In this document: positions 1 through 7,092 of the stretch, in pieces
How positions within the stretch are numbered: position 1 is the stretch's first letter
Layout of the letters: every line of letters starts with the position of its first letter
Assembly: GCA_964470055.1 (NCBI GenBank)
Contig: CAYXZZ010000012.1
Span: 1 to 30,245 of the forward strand
Direction: 5' to 3'
DNA: 30,245 bases
From: JAEDES01 sp964470055
GTDB lineage: Bacteria > Bacillota_I > Bacilli_A > RF39 > UBA660
Program-made: the position numbers and the translations under genes
Notes under the pieces: model-generated
The model's input: only the letters and a program-made list of their open reading frames with translations
What the model was told of the DNA's origin: nothing
Databases searched by the model: none

Positions 1-21
1 ATAAAGTATATTACTTTCTAG

Positions 22-56
22 AAGTGACAAATATCGATTAATATCGGTATTTTTTG
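22..56. repeat. Hairpin element sharing sequence with 29621-29657
   Basis: The sequence AAGTGACAAATA leads into a hairpin (arms 29-38 and 43-52, TAAT loop, one G-T pair) followed by a T run. Read on +, it looks like an intrinsic terminator. Nearly the same block lies at 29621-29657, directly before the ribosome binding site of a - strand exported-protein gene. A gene lying off the left edge on the - strand may therefore have the same leader. Its function is unknown. Confidence 0.5.
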
Positions 57-65
57 TTAAAAAAA

Positions 66-110
66 GAATGAAATAAATTTCATTCGCCAACCACTTTGTG
101 GTTGTTTTCT
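66..110 (+). other. Tandem hairpins upstream of IS91-like transposase copy 1
   Basis: Two hairpins follow each other: GAATGAAAT/ATTTCATTC (66-85) and CAACCAC-TTT-GTGGTTG (88-104), the second followed by TTTTCTTTT. The second transposase remnant has a comparable arrangement at 1901-1948. The paired occurrence suggests that this is part of the element's subterminal end. The second hairpin could also act as a terminator shielding the transposase from outside transcription. Confidence 0.45.
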
Positions 111-140
111 TTTGTACTAAAATAATATTGTGATGTAATT

Positions 141-1305
141 ATGATAATATGTACTGAAAATAATAAAGATTTTATTAAGTATGAAGATAAAGTTAAAAAC
201 AGAAAAACTATCTTTACTATCAAACAGATATTTAAAGATTGGTGGAATAAGTTTTTAGAAGCTTATCCTAATATTAGTATTAGAGATGTTGTTTTTACTA
301 ACGTTAGTAGAATGCTTAAATGTAAAACCTGGGATTTAGGTTCTGCTATCTTTAAATGTCCTGACTGTGGTAATGAAAAAATCGTTCCTCATACTTGTAA
401 GTCAAGAATGTGTTCTTCTTGTGGCAATAAATATAATAAACAAAGAGAAACTTCAATTTTTTCTAAATTATTTAAATGTAAACATAGACATATTGTTTTT
501 ACTATTCCTGATGAATTAAGAGTATATTTTAGACAAGATAGAAAAAGGTTTAACTATCTTTTTAAAGCAGTTTCTATTACTGTTAATTATTGGACTAAAG
601 AAAAATATAAAAAGAAAGACATTATTCCTGCTTATATCTCTATTCTTCATACTTTTGGTAGAAGTTTAATTTTTAATCTTCATATTCATATGATTTTAAT
701 GGATGGTGGTATTTCTAATAAATATAAAGAATTTGTTAAAATTGATTTCTTCTCATACCCATCTTTTTGAAAAAGATTTATGAAAGTACTTCTTGATATG
801 TTAGAAGAAGATATTGGAAAGAATGAATTTAGAAAAGTTAAAAACGAAATGTATCTAAAACATAAAGAAGATTTTTACGTATTCGCTCCTCCTTCTAAAT
901 TTAAATCATATACTGATTTAATTAAATATGTTTGTTGTTATGTCTCTAGACCTGTTATGGCGGAATCTAGAATTATTGATTATGATGGAGAGTTTGTAAC
1001 CTTTTGGTATCAAAGACACAATGATGATTTAATTATCATTGAAAAGATTCATGCATTCGAATTCATTTCAATATTAATCATCCATATTCCTGATTATAAC
1101 TTTAAACAAATAAGATTTTATGGTGCTTATCATAATTCAACGATTTTAAAAATTGATGTTATCAAATTACTAACCAAAAAAAATTGATTATAAGAGAAAG
1201 TTAAATAATTGGCGTTCTTTGATATTATTATCTTTCAAATCTGATCCACTTAATTGTCCAGTTTGTCAAAATATGATGATATACTATAATAGTATCTATA
1301 CATAG
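141..1305 (+). pseudogene. IS91-family (HUH/Y2) transposase, nonsense- and frameshift-disrupted
   Basis: The N-terminal part (141-770) carries the IS91-type transposase zinc-binding domain, with cysteine pairs CPDC and CSSC, then the HUH nuclease motif as HIHMIL. After an in-frame TGA at 768-770 the same frame resumes at KRFMKVLLD and continues with the two-tyrosine motif YVCCY (Y-x3-Y, as in IS91) and the conserved RFYGAY region. The frame is lost again in an eight-A run at 1176-1183. The C-terminal stretch NNWRSLILLSF...CPVC follows in another frame to a TAG at 1303-1305. The disrupted codon aligns with Arg (SYDALRKRF) in the second copy, so TGA most simply arose from AGA. The element should be immobile unless complemented in trans. 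The homopolymer indel could be a sequencing error; the TGA is less likely to be. Confidence 0.85.
1263..1295 (+). promoter_or_regulatory. Promoter with a dyad over the -10
   Basis: TTGTCA (1263-1268), a 16-bp spacer and TATAAT (1285-1290) lie inside the decayed 3' end of the transposase and about 25 bases before the zinc-ribbon gene. The -10 sits within the perfect palindrome ATACTA-TAA-TAGTAT (1281-1295), a possible operator. Confidence 0.6.
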
Positions 1306-1315
1306 GAGGTATATC

Positions 1316-1552
1316 ATGACTAAACAAGAAAAAGAAGTTGAAAGACTTTTAGAGAATGCTCAATCTTATTTTGGCAAAGATGAAAAAATTTATATTTTTA
1401 AATGTAAAAAATGTAATAAACTGGACCCTGTCCCTTGTTTCATCATTAATGAACACATAGGATTTCTAAAATTTATTAAAAAGAAAGACACTCCTAAAAT
1501 GGAATGTCCTTACTGTAATGGCACTATGATACCTATCGAAAATTTTAAATAG
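1316..1552 (+). CDS. Small zinc-ribbon protein, function unknown
   Basis: This is a 78-residue protein with two CxxC pairs (CKKC near residue 30 and CPYC near residue 64) that form one predicted zinc ribbon, after a charged N-terminal helix. It has no signal peptide or membrane segment. The start is decided by AGGAGGT seven bases upstream and by a dedicated promoter at 1263-1290. It lies between two transposase remnants, so it may be a passenger of the element or a host gene trapped between insertions. I do not recognise a named family. A DNA-binding or metal-sensing role is possible but not shown. Confidence 0.7.
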   Translation: MTKQEKEVERLLENAQSYFGKDEKIYIFKCKKCNKLDPVPCFIINEHIGFLKFIKKKDTPKMECPYCNGTMIPIENFK

Positions 1553-1576
1553 ATAGGTCTTAGTTCTTTTTGTTAT

Positions 1577-1605
1577 GACATAATTATTAAAACTATGTCT
1601 TTTTT
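1577..1605 (+). terminator. Intrinsic terminator after zinc-ribbon gene
   Basis: A six-base stem GACATA/TATGTC encloses an AT loop and is followed by six T. The stem is short, so strength is uncertain. Confidence 0.5.
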
Positions 1606-1639
1606 AGTTTCTTTTAAAAAACACACTTTCCTTATATAC

Positions 1640-1754
1640 AAAAAAAAGAAGAAACTTTCGTTTCTTCCTTTTGTAGAGATTGGAACATCATGCGCGTGAG
1701 TATGATAAAAGGACCTTTACAGAAAAATAAACAAAGGTACTAGAACCAATCTCT
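1640..1754 (-). ncRNA. Candidate structured ncRNA or orphan riboswitch-like leader
   Basis: On the - strand a promoter (TTGTTT at 1789-1784, 17-bp spacer, TATTAT at 1766-1761) places a start near 1754. This is exactly the first base of a perfect nine-pair closing stem, AGAGATTGG (1675-1683) against CCAATCTCT (1746-1754). The stem encloses two hairpins, ACCTTT/AAAGGT and ATCAT/ATGAT, giving a three-way junction. A strong terminator follows: GAAGAAAC-TTTC-GTTTCTTC (1648-1667) with eight U. The unit is about 115 nt and encodes no convincing protein. Junction sequences do not match the purine, TPP or c-di-GMP riboswitches that I know. It could be an sRNA, or an aptamer plus terminator whose target gene was displaced by the neighbouring insertions. 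Confidence 0.6.
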
Positions 1755-1760
1755 AAATAA

Positions 1761-1789
1761 ATAATAACACACTTTTTTGTTGTAAACAA
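1761..1789 (-). promoter_or_regulatory. Sigma-A-type promoter of the 1640-1754 ncRNA
   Basis: The -35 is TTGTTT (1784-1789 on the complement), the spacer is 17 bp and the -10 is TATTAT (1761-1766 on the complement). A six-base gap separates the -10 from the inferred start at 1754. Confidence 0.6.
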
Positions 1790-1900
1790 CAAATTCACCA
1801 CATTTTTTTCAATTTTTGACAAAAAACGACATAATTTGACACAAAATATGTAAACTAACCTTTTTTTAACCAAAAAATACTTCTTTAGTAAACAAGAAAA

Positions 1901-1948
1901 GAATTAAAATGAAATAACAATTTACATTTTAATTCTCGCCTTTCGGCC
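1901..1948 (+). other. Hairpins upstream of transposase copy 2 (likely IS end)
   Basis: A perfect 11-base inverted repeat, GAATTAAAATG (1901-1911) and CATTTTAATTC (1925-1935), is followed by a small GCC/GGC hairpin. It lies about 45 bases before the transposase start and parallels the double hairpin at 66-110, so it is read as an element end. Confidence 0.45.
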
Positions 1949-1978
1949 ATAAACATAATTTGATACACTAATATTGTG

Positions 1979-2521
1979 ATGAATATGATAGAAGAAATTG
2001 AATGGTATAACACTACTTTTTACAACGATAAAACTATTAAATTTAGATTAAAAGATATTTTTAATAATCATTGGGATATTTTTTTTAGATAATCCTAACC
2101 TTAATATTAGACCTATTGTTTTTACTATCTCAGATTTTCTTTGGGATTTTTTAGAAAAGATAGAACCCTTATTGATGTTTTATTCCAAGCAGTTTCCAAG
2201 ACCATTCTTTCTTGGTTTAAAGATAAATATAAATCTCAAAACTATATTCCAGGTATTATTGCTGTTTTACATACTTATAGTAGAGATATGAAATGGCACC
2301 CACACATTCACGCTATTGTTACCGAAGGAACAATGGGTAATTCCAATGTCTTTAAAAAGTTTGATTTCATTTCTTACGATGCCCTTCGCAAACGTTTTCA
2401 AAAAATTCTTCTTGATTTATTAGAAAAGAAAATTCATAAATCAAATTTTAAAATCCTTAAAAAATTTATTTACAAAAAATCTGAAATAAAATACTTAATT
2501 TTAAATTTCATATTTTTGTGA
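1979..2521 (+). pseudogene. IS91-family transposase, second copy, deleted and frameshifted
   Basis: This is a relative of the copy at 141-1305. It opens at ATG 1979 (MNMIEEIEWY...) and loses frame in an eight-T run at 2079-2086 and again near the T run at 2147-2152. The HUH motif survives as WHPHIHAIV, and SYDALRKRFQK matches the disrupted region of copy 1. The whole zinc-binding domain is missing: the sequence jumps from NIRPIVFT directly to the segment equivalent to IPDELRVYF. In copy 1 these two sites share the 12-mer TTGTTTTTACTA (289-300 and 493-504), 204 bases apart, and copy 2 has it once (2116-2127). The 3' part with the catalytic tyrosines is absent. The element cannot be active. Confidence 0.85.
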
Positions 2522-2529
2522 TTCTTTTT

Positions 2530-2555
2530 GGAGTGGACAAAAATCCACTCCTTTA
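2530..2555 (+). terminator. Strong hairpin after transposase remnant 2
   Basis: A perfect eight-pair stem GGAGTGGA-CAAAAA-TCCACTCC is followed by TTTATTGTTCTTT. It reads as a + strand terminator and could also be the right end of the insertion element. Confidence 0.6.
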
Positions 2556-2592
2556 TTGTTCTTTATAAAGAGAAAATTCCTTATAAACAAAA

Positions 2593-2623
2593 AAACACCA
2601 TTACAGTGCTTCATTACTATAAG
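2593..2623 (-). terminator. Terminator of tRNA-Arg
   Basis: Directly after the encoded CCA, the - strand folds into CAC + TTATAGT paired with ACTGTAA + GTG (2-nt bulge, AATGAAGC loop) and ends in seven T. Confidence 0.65.
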
Positions 2624-2700
2624 TGGTGTCCGCGAGGCGACTCGAACGCCTGACCGATCGCTTAGAAGGCGATTGCTCTATCCAGCTGAGCTACGCAGAC
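2624..2700 (-). tRNA. tRNA-Arg (anticodon UCU)
   Basis: The - strand gives a complete cloverleaf: acceptor GTCTGCG/CGCGGAC (one U-G pair), D arm GCTC...GAGC, anticodon stem ATCGC/GCGAT with loop CTTCTAA (anticodon TCT), T arm AGGCG-TTCGAGT-CGCCT, discriminator A and an encoded CCA. It decodes AGA/AGG, the expected main Arg codons in this AT-rich genome. It has its own promoter and terminator. Confidence 0.97.
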
Positions 2701-2721
2701 ATATCACAACTGACAAGTTAA

Positions 2722-2750
2722 ATTATACAATAAAAGTACTTATATTTCAA
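2722..2750 (-). promoter_or_regulatory. Promoter of tRNA-Arg
   Basis: TTGAAA (complement of 2745-2750), a 17-bp spacer and a perfect TATAAT (complement of 2722-2727). The start is about 20 bases before the mature tRNA 5' end. Confidence 0.8.
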
Positions 2751-2758
2751 GTACTTTT
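2732..2758. terminator. Hairpin after gerM, overlapping the tRNA promoter
   Basis: AAAAGTACTT (2732-2741) pairs perfectly with AAGTACTTTT (2749-2758). On - it follows the gerM stop and ends in UUUUAUUG, and on + it is followed by T. The -35 of the tRNA promoter lies in its loop and arm. Confidence 0.55.
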
Positions 2759-2768
2759 TTTAAAAATA

Positions 2769-3707
2769 TTATTTTCTACTAACAAAGCCAACTTCTTCCC
2801 CATTAACCTCAAACATCACCATCGAAACATCATAATTATCAAAAACAGAATATCCAATACTATAAATCACTTCCTCCAACACCTTATCATTACTATCAAA
2901 TAAGTACTCATTAAAATTTAAAAAGAGCACATCATTTTCTTCTCTATATTCCAACAATCTAGCCTTACTATTCAAAAAACTCATCAAATTTGCCTCATGA
3001 ATATAACTAGTTGTCAACTCCTCAATAATAATTTTAATCTTCTCACTCTCATCATTTACATACTTAGTAACCGGCACATAATAAATTTCATCTTCAATGC
3101 TTTCCAAATAATAAACCACTACACTATTTATATTATCTCGCGACTTCAAATAATATTCCTTATTTATCCCAACACTCTTATCAAGTACCAAATTAAGTGC
3201 TTCATGAGAGTTAGGATATTCCGCTAAATTCTTCCCTTCCACCAAAATACTAACACCCTTTAAATCACCCACACCCAAAACACTATAAACAATCGATGAA
3301 ATCATCTGTTTTTCTAACTCTTCATCAACATTCAAAAACTCCTTAGAAAAATCAACTGTTACAAGTTCACTCCCACATATCACTTGATTAACCTTCGTTC
3401 CCTCAGGTATCACCCCATTAAGTCCATTACTAAATATATTTGTATCAGAAATAATTAAATTACTTAAAACTTTCACCACATTATTCTCACAACTATCATC
3501 ATCTAATAACAAATTAGTCTTAACCAAATAATCATTTTCATTAAGCAAATATATATCATTAGTAGAATACATAAGATCCTCAACCACTTCAACATTAACT
3601 CTTAACTCATCATCTTGTTGAATCATTGATATCGAAAAAACCGTTAATAATATAAACATTGTTATTGTTGTAATAAATATCTTTCTAATAGCCTTACTCT
3701 TTATCAA
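2769..3707 (-). CDS. gerM: GerMN-domain protein (GerM-like, sporulation)
   Basis: This is a 312-residue protein with an N-terminal membrane anchor (residues 9-28) and two GerMN domains in tandem. The first covers about residues 75-170 (VTVDFSKEFLNV), the second about 195-310 (LFLNFNEYLF). In Bacillus subtilis GerM has the same double-domain layout and helps assemble the SpoIIIA-SpoIIQ channel between forespore and mother cell. Here the neighbour upstream is SpoIIIAH, the channel protein itself, which supports the assignment. No lipobox cysteine is visible, unlike typical GerM lipoproteins. The start is TTG at 3707, preceded by AGGTGATT. An in-frame TGA lies immediately upstream, so no longer start exists. 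A terminator separates it from spoIIIAH, so it is either read-through or separately expressed. Confidence 0.8.
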   Translation of the reverse strand: MIKSKAIRKIFITTITMFILLTVFSISMIQQDDELRVNVEVVEDLMYSTNDIYLLNENDYLVKTNLLLDDDSCENNVVKVLSNLIISDTNIFSNGLNGVIPEGTKVNQVICGSELVTVDFSKEFLNVDEELEKQMISSIVYSVLGVGDLKGVSILVEGKNLAEYPNSHEALNLVLDKSVGINKEYYLKSRDNINSVVVYYLESIEDEIYYVPVTKYVNDESEKIKIIIEELTTSYIHEANLMSFLNSKARLLEYREENDVLFLNFNEYLFDSNDKVLEEVIYSIGYSVFDNYDVSMVMFEVNGEEVGFVSRK

Positions 3708-3732
3708 TCATAATCACCTAAAACAATATATG

Positions 3733-3757
3733 AAAAAACGTACCCTTTTAGTACGTT
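3733..3757 (-). terminator. Terminator between spoIIIAH and gerM
   Basis: AACGTAC/GTACGTT forms a seven-pair stem with a TAAAAGG loop on the - strand, followed by a T run. It directly follows the spoIIIAH stop. Confidence 0.7.
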
Positions 3758-3760
3758 AAA

Positions 3761-4258
3761 TTACTTCTTCTGAAACTTGACTGTTACAAACATTTTATTT
3801 TTATATTCACTCTGGATAAGACGCATAATATTATTTGCCAAAGTATTATCATGCTCATTTGAAACACACACAACTTCTGCATTAGAATTATCAATCTTTA
3901 CAAAACAATTAACATTATAAGTGTTCTTTATTTTTTTCTCAATATCTTCTTCCTTACTTTGAATTTCATTTAAATACTTCAACTGTTCATATATATTATT
4001 CTTCTCTTCTGTTCCCAACACATCACTTACTAATTGCTCTTGTAAATCATCAATTGAAGACTGTCTTTCTTCTTCTAAACTAACTCTTAACGCTAATAAA
4101 GAATCCACTTCTTCTACTGTTGTTGTTACCTCTTCTTGTTCATCTGTTTTTGTACTACTACTCTTAAGTAAATCATTTGGCATTGTAATATAATAAACAC
4201 TTAAAACTAATATTAAACTAAATAATGTTAAGTACCATAATCCCTGTCTACTAATCAT
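3761..4258 (-). CDS. spoIIIAH: Stage III sporulation protein AH-like
   Basis: This is a 165-residue protein. The N-terminus (RQGLWYLTLFSLILVLSVYY) is the characteristic membrane segment of SpoIIIAH. A Thr/Glu-rich linker and a coiled-coil region (about residues 50-110) follow, then a small alpha/beta ring-forming domain with CFVKI and VTVKF strands. In known sporulators the protein sits in the mother-cell membrane and joins SpoIIQ across the intermembrane space. It normally ends the eight-gene spoIIIA operon. Here no other spoIIIA gene is adjacent and a GerM-like gene follows instead. The start is supported by GAGGAGG six bases upstream. Confidence 0.85.
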   Translation of the reverse strand: MISRQGLWYLTLFSLILVLSVYYITMPNDLLKSSSTKTDEQEEVTTTVEEVDSLLALRVSLEEERQSSIDDLQEQLVSDVLGTEEKNNIYEQLKYLNEIQSKEEDIEKKIKNTYNVNCFVKIDNSNAEVVCVSNEHDNTLANNIMRLIQSEYKNKMFVTVKFQKK

Positions 4259-4294
4259 GCTTCTTCCTCCTCTTCATTTAAATAATATTCAAAA

Positions 4295-4322
4295 GAAAAA
4301 AGAATATTCGAAAATATTCTTT
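4295..4322 (-). terminator. Terminator after DUF5684-like gene
   Basis: GAATATT-TTCG-AATATTC with flanking A/T pairs and a T run forms a strong hairpin on the - strand. It ends the SDR, lyase-family and membrane-protein unit. Confidence 0.8.
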
Positions 4323-4326
4323 TTCA

Positions 4327-5001
4327 TTATTGAACTTCTTTTCCACAACTAGGACAGAACTTTTCACCGTTAGTAATCTTATAACCACATCCTGTACAGA
4401 ATTTAACTTCTGCTTGAGCAGGTGCTTCTGGTGCTACTGTAGATTGAACTGTAGTAGTTGTAGCATTGTTAGTTTGTGAACCTTTATTAAAGATTTTTTC
4501 ATTAACAAAGTTTAATACTACATCATTCATTGGTCTAGGTCCTGCATATTGAGCATTTTTGCCACCTAATGCAAACCAGAAGAATGGTGATAAGAAGATT
4601 AATCCAGCAGCATATCCGTCACTTTTACCAAAACTTCTTGCAACACTTACATTTAACAAGATTATGAAGTAAACAGATAATGCCATAGAGGCTAATGAAC
4701 CAATAACTGGAATAATGTTTAATACAAAACTACCAAGTAAGTAAATTAATACCCACCATGGATTTACTCCTGAGATTTGGCAACAAACAACTGTGTTGTA
4801 GAATGGAATAATTGCTTCCCATCCGCCTTTTCCAGCCTTCTTAAAAGCCTTCCATTGACCAATAATACCTAATATAGCAATTGCTAAAGATATCAAACCA
4901 ATAATTAGAACTAAAATTCCAATTCCAGCAAGAATACCTCCGATTGCTCCATAGCTATCATAACTACTATAGCTTCCATAAGTATCATAATTGTTATACA
5001 T
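4327..5001 (-). CDS. DUF5684-like membrane protein with C-terminal zinc ribbon
   Basis: This is a 224-residue protein. It starts with a Tyr/Ser/Gly-rich tail (residues 1-20) and has four or so hydrophobic segments between about residues 20 and 150. The signature IGQWKAFKKAGKGGWEAIIPFYN is typical of the DUF5684 membrane family. A Thr/Ala/Pro-rich linker leads to a zinc ribbon with CTGCG and CPSCG in the last 25 residues. The function of the family is not established. A signal-peptidase association has been noted for relatives, but nothing here shows that. It follows the PLP-enzyme gene by 21 bases without a terminator, so the two are probably co-transcribed. A GGAGAG site precedes the ATG. 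Confidence 0.75.
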   Translation of the reverse strand: MYNNYDTYGSYSSYDSYGAIGGILAGIGILVLIIGLISLAIAILGIIGQWKAFKKAGKGGWEAIIPFYNTVVCCQISGVNPWWVLIYLLGSFVLNIIPVIGSLASMALSVYFIILLNVSVARSFGKSDGYAAGLIFLSPFFWFALGGKNAQYAGPRPMNDVVLNFVNEKIFNKGSQTNNATTTTVQSTVAPEAPAQAEVKFCTGCGYKITNGEKFCPSCGKEVQ

Positions 5002-5022
5002 TCACACTCTCTCCTTCCTTTT

Positions 5023-6273
5023 TTATTTATGAAGCACTCTTTCGACTGCTTTCATCAAACCTAATTTCCCATACGGATATGTAAGAGATCCTTGCATATA
5101 TCCAATGTATGGTTCTCTAATTGGTCCATCACATGAAAGTTCAATTGAAGACCCTTGTGTAAATGAACCACTTGCCATAATTATTTTATCTTGATAACCA
5201 GGCATATCACTTGCTTCAACTATTGCATTTGAGTCAATTGCTGAAGCCTGTTGAATACCACGTGTAAATTCAATTAATTTATCTGGATCTCTAAATATAA
5301 TATTCTGAACAATATCAACACGTTTCTCATTATATTTAGGTTCAACCTCAAATCCTAACTCCTCCATTACTTTACTAGTTAGAATTGCTGTTTTTAGTGA
5401 TGCTGCAACAACACTTGGAGCCATATATAATCCTTGAAGTATTTGTTTATTAATACCTAAAGTTGGTCCAACTTCTCTTCCTTCACCTGGTAAAGTAAGA
5501 CGTTCTCCGCATAATTCAACTAAATCATGACGTCCCGCAATATAAGCCCCATTAGGAGCAATTCCTCCACCTAAGTTCTTAATTAAAGAGCCAACCATAA
5601 CATCAACACCAACACTTACAGGTTCAACTTCACTAACAAACTCACAATAACAGTTATCAACCATAACTATAACGTTACTATCTATTGACTTAATTAACTT
5701 AACTACTTTTTCAACCTTTTCAATACTCAAACTCTTTCTCGTTGAATATCCCTTACTTCTTTGAATTTCAACTACTTTTACTTTATGAGTAGAAATATAA
5801 TTTGCTATTTTTTCATAATCAAAATCATCATTAACTAACTCAATCTGATCATACTTAATTCCATAACTCATTAATGAACTAGTATTTTCCTTAATACCAA
5901 TTACCTCATCCAACGTATCATATGGTTTACCACAAATACTTAAAAGTAAATCTCCCGGACGAAGCAATGCAAAGAAACATACATTTAACGCATGACTACC
6001 AGAAACAAATTGATTTCTTACCAAAGCATCCTCCGCTCCAAGAACATCTTTAAATACCGCTTCTATTGCTTCTCTTCCTAAATCATTATAACCATACCCA
6101 GTAGTTGAATTAAAATGTGCCTCTGAAATTCTATTTCTATGAAAACTACTTAACACATTCAAACTATTTTTCATACATATTTCATCAATCTGCTCAAACT
6201 CTGTTAAACATTCTTTTTCACAACGATTAATTAATTCTACTACATCATCATGAATTCCTAATTCTTGATACAT
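5023..6273 (-). CDS. Methionine gamma-lyase family PLP-dependent protein
   Basis: This is a 416-residue fold-type I PLP enzyme of the family named 'methionine gamma-lyase family' or 'aluminium resistance protein' (relatives include B. subtilis YnbB). Visible features are SGSHALN (residues 91-97, phosphate-binding side), the cofactor aspartate in VMVDNC (D206) and the Schiff-base lysine in SLIKNLGGG (K232). The C-terminal segment LSCDGPIREPY is typical of the family. The physiological reaction is uncertain; C-S lyase activity is inferred from the name only. I chose ATG 6273 because AAGGAG lies just upstream and an earlier in-frame ATG (6315) would overlap the preceding gene. It belongs to a unit with the SDR gene, 16 bases upstream. 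Confidence 0.88.
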   Translation of the reverse strand: MYQELGIHDDVVELINRCEKECLTEFEQIDEICMKNSLNVLSSFHRNRISEAHFNSTTGYGYNDLGREAIEAVFKDVLGAEDALVRNQFVSGSHALNVCFFALLRPGDLLLSICGKPYDTLDEVIGIKENTSSLMSYGIKYDQIELVNDDFDYEKIANYISTHKVKVVEIQRSKGYSTRKSLSIEKVEKVVKLIKSIDSNVIVMVDNCYCEFVSEVEPVSVGVDVMVGSLIKNLGGGIAPNGAYIAGRHDLVELCGERLTLPGEGREVGPTLGINKQILQGLYMAPSVVAASLKTAILTSKVMEELGFEVEPKYNEKRVDIVQNIIFRDPDKLIEFTRGIQQASAIDSNAIVEASDMPGYQDKIIMASGSFTQGSSIELSCDGPIREPYIGYMQGSLTYPYGKLGLMKAVERVLHK

Positions 6274-6289
6274 ATTTGCACTCCTTATC

Positions 6290-7033
6290 TTACCCGTTGT
6301 ATTTTCCACCATCAACCCTAATTATTGAGTCATTTATATACTCTGCATCATCACTTACTAAAAAACTTATCACCTTAGCAATCTCTTCAGCCTCCGCAAA
6401 TCTTCCTAGTAAAATGTTTTTTCTTTCTTCATTTATTTGCTCAATTGACAAATCTTTATTCATATCAGTCTTAACCCATCCTGGACAAACACAGTTAACT
6501 CTTATATTTGGTGCAAACTCTCTAGCCAAATTATGTGTAAGTGAAATAACACCTGCCTTAGACGCATCATAATCACAACTTTCTGGATAATAAGTATCTA
6601 ACGCATTAGTCGAAGAAATATTAATAATTTGTCCACTCTTCTTTTCTAACATCACTTTTCCAACATACTTACTACACAAATAAGTTCCAATCAAATTAAC
6701 ATCTAAAATTCTTCTAAAATGTTTAACTGTCTTATCCAATAAAAGTGCATCCTTACAAACACTGGCATTATTAACTAAGATATCAATTGTTCCAAAATGA
6801 TCAATCACTGAATCAATCATTTTCTCAACTTCTTCTTCGCAACTAACATCGCATTTCACAGCCATACAATCAACACCATAAGTATTTCCGATATAATCTA
6901 AAAACTCTAATGCCTCATCTTCATGATGACAATAATTAATCACAACATTAATACCTTTTTTCGCAAACTCTTCAACCGTTGCTTTACCAATTCCTCGGTT
7001 ACTTCCAGTAACTAGTGCCACAAGTTCACTCAT
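6290..7033 (-). CDS. Short-chain dehydrogenase/reductase (FabG-like)
   Basis: This is a 247-residue classical SDR of typical length. The NAD(P) loop is TGSNRGIG (residues 9-16), NNAS is at 88-91, the catalytic Ser lies in NISST (about 140) and the YxxxK pair is Y155/K159. CPGWVKTD follows the active site. It could be a 3-oxoacyl-ACP reductase, but no fatty-acid genes are near and the partner gene is a PLP lyase-family protein, so the substrate is open. AGAGGTG precedes the ATG, and a clear promoter at 7061-7089 makes it the first gene of the unit. Confidence 0.85.
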   Translation of the reverse strand: MSELVALVTGSNRGIGKATVEEFAKKGINVVINYCHHEDEALEFLDYIGNTYGVDCMAVKCDVSCEEEVEKMIDSVIDHFGTIDILVNNASVCKDALLLDKTVKHFRRILDVNLIGTYLCSKYVGKVMLEKKSGQIINISSTNALDTYYPESCDYDASKAGVISLTHNLAREFAPNIRVNCVCPGWVKTDMNKDLSIEQINEERKNILLGRFAEAEEIAKVISFLVSDDAEYINDSIIRVDGGKYNG

Positions 7034-7060
7034 ATTATCTGCACCTCTTTATCTATCACA

Positions 7061-7089
7061 ATTATACCTTAAATAAAATTCAAAAACAA
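7061..7089 (-). promoter_or_regulatory. Promoter of the SDR/PLP-lyase/DUF5684 unit
   Basis: TTGTTT (complement of 7084-7089), a 17-bp spacer and TATAAT (complement of 7061-7066). The start is about 20 bases before the SDR ATG. Confidence 0.7.
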
Positions 7090-7092
7090 TAA

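Noticed and set aside
141..1187. Genetic code 4 (TGA = Trp) to explain the transposase TGA
   Set aside because: Other genes use TGA as a genuine stop (for example the 90-residue gene ending at 8855) and TGG for Trp, and the aligned residue is Arg, not Trp.
1640..1754. Purine riboswitch
   Set aside because: The three-way junction and size fit, but the conserved junction bases and loop-loop sequences are absent.
1688..1873. 61-residue protein on the - strand
   Set aside because: It overlaps the predicted ncRNA and its promoter, lacks a ribosome binding site and has no recognisable domain.
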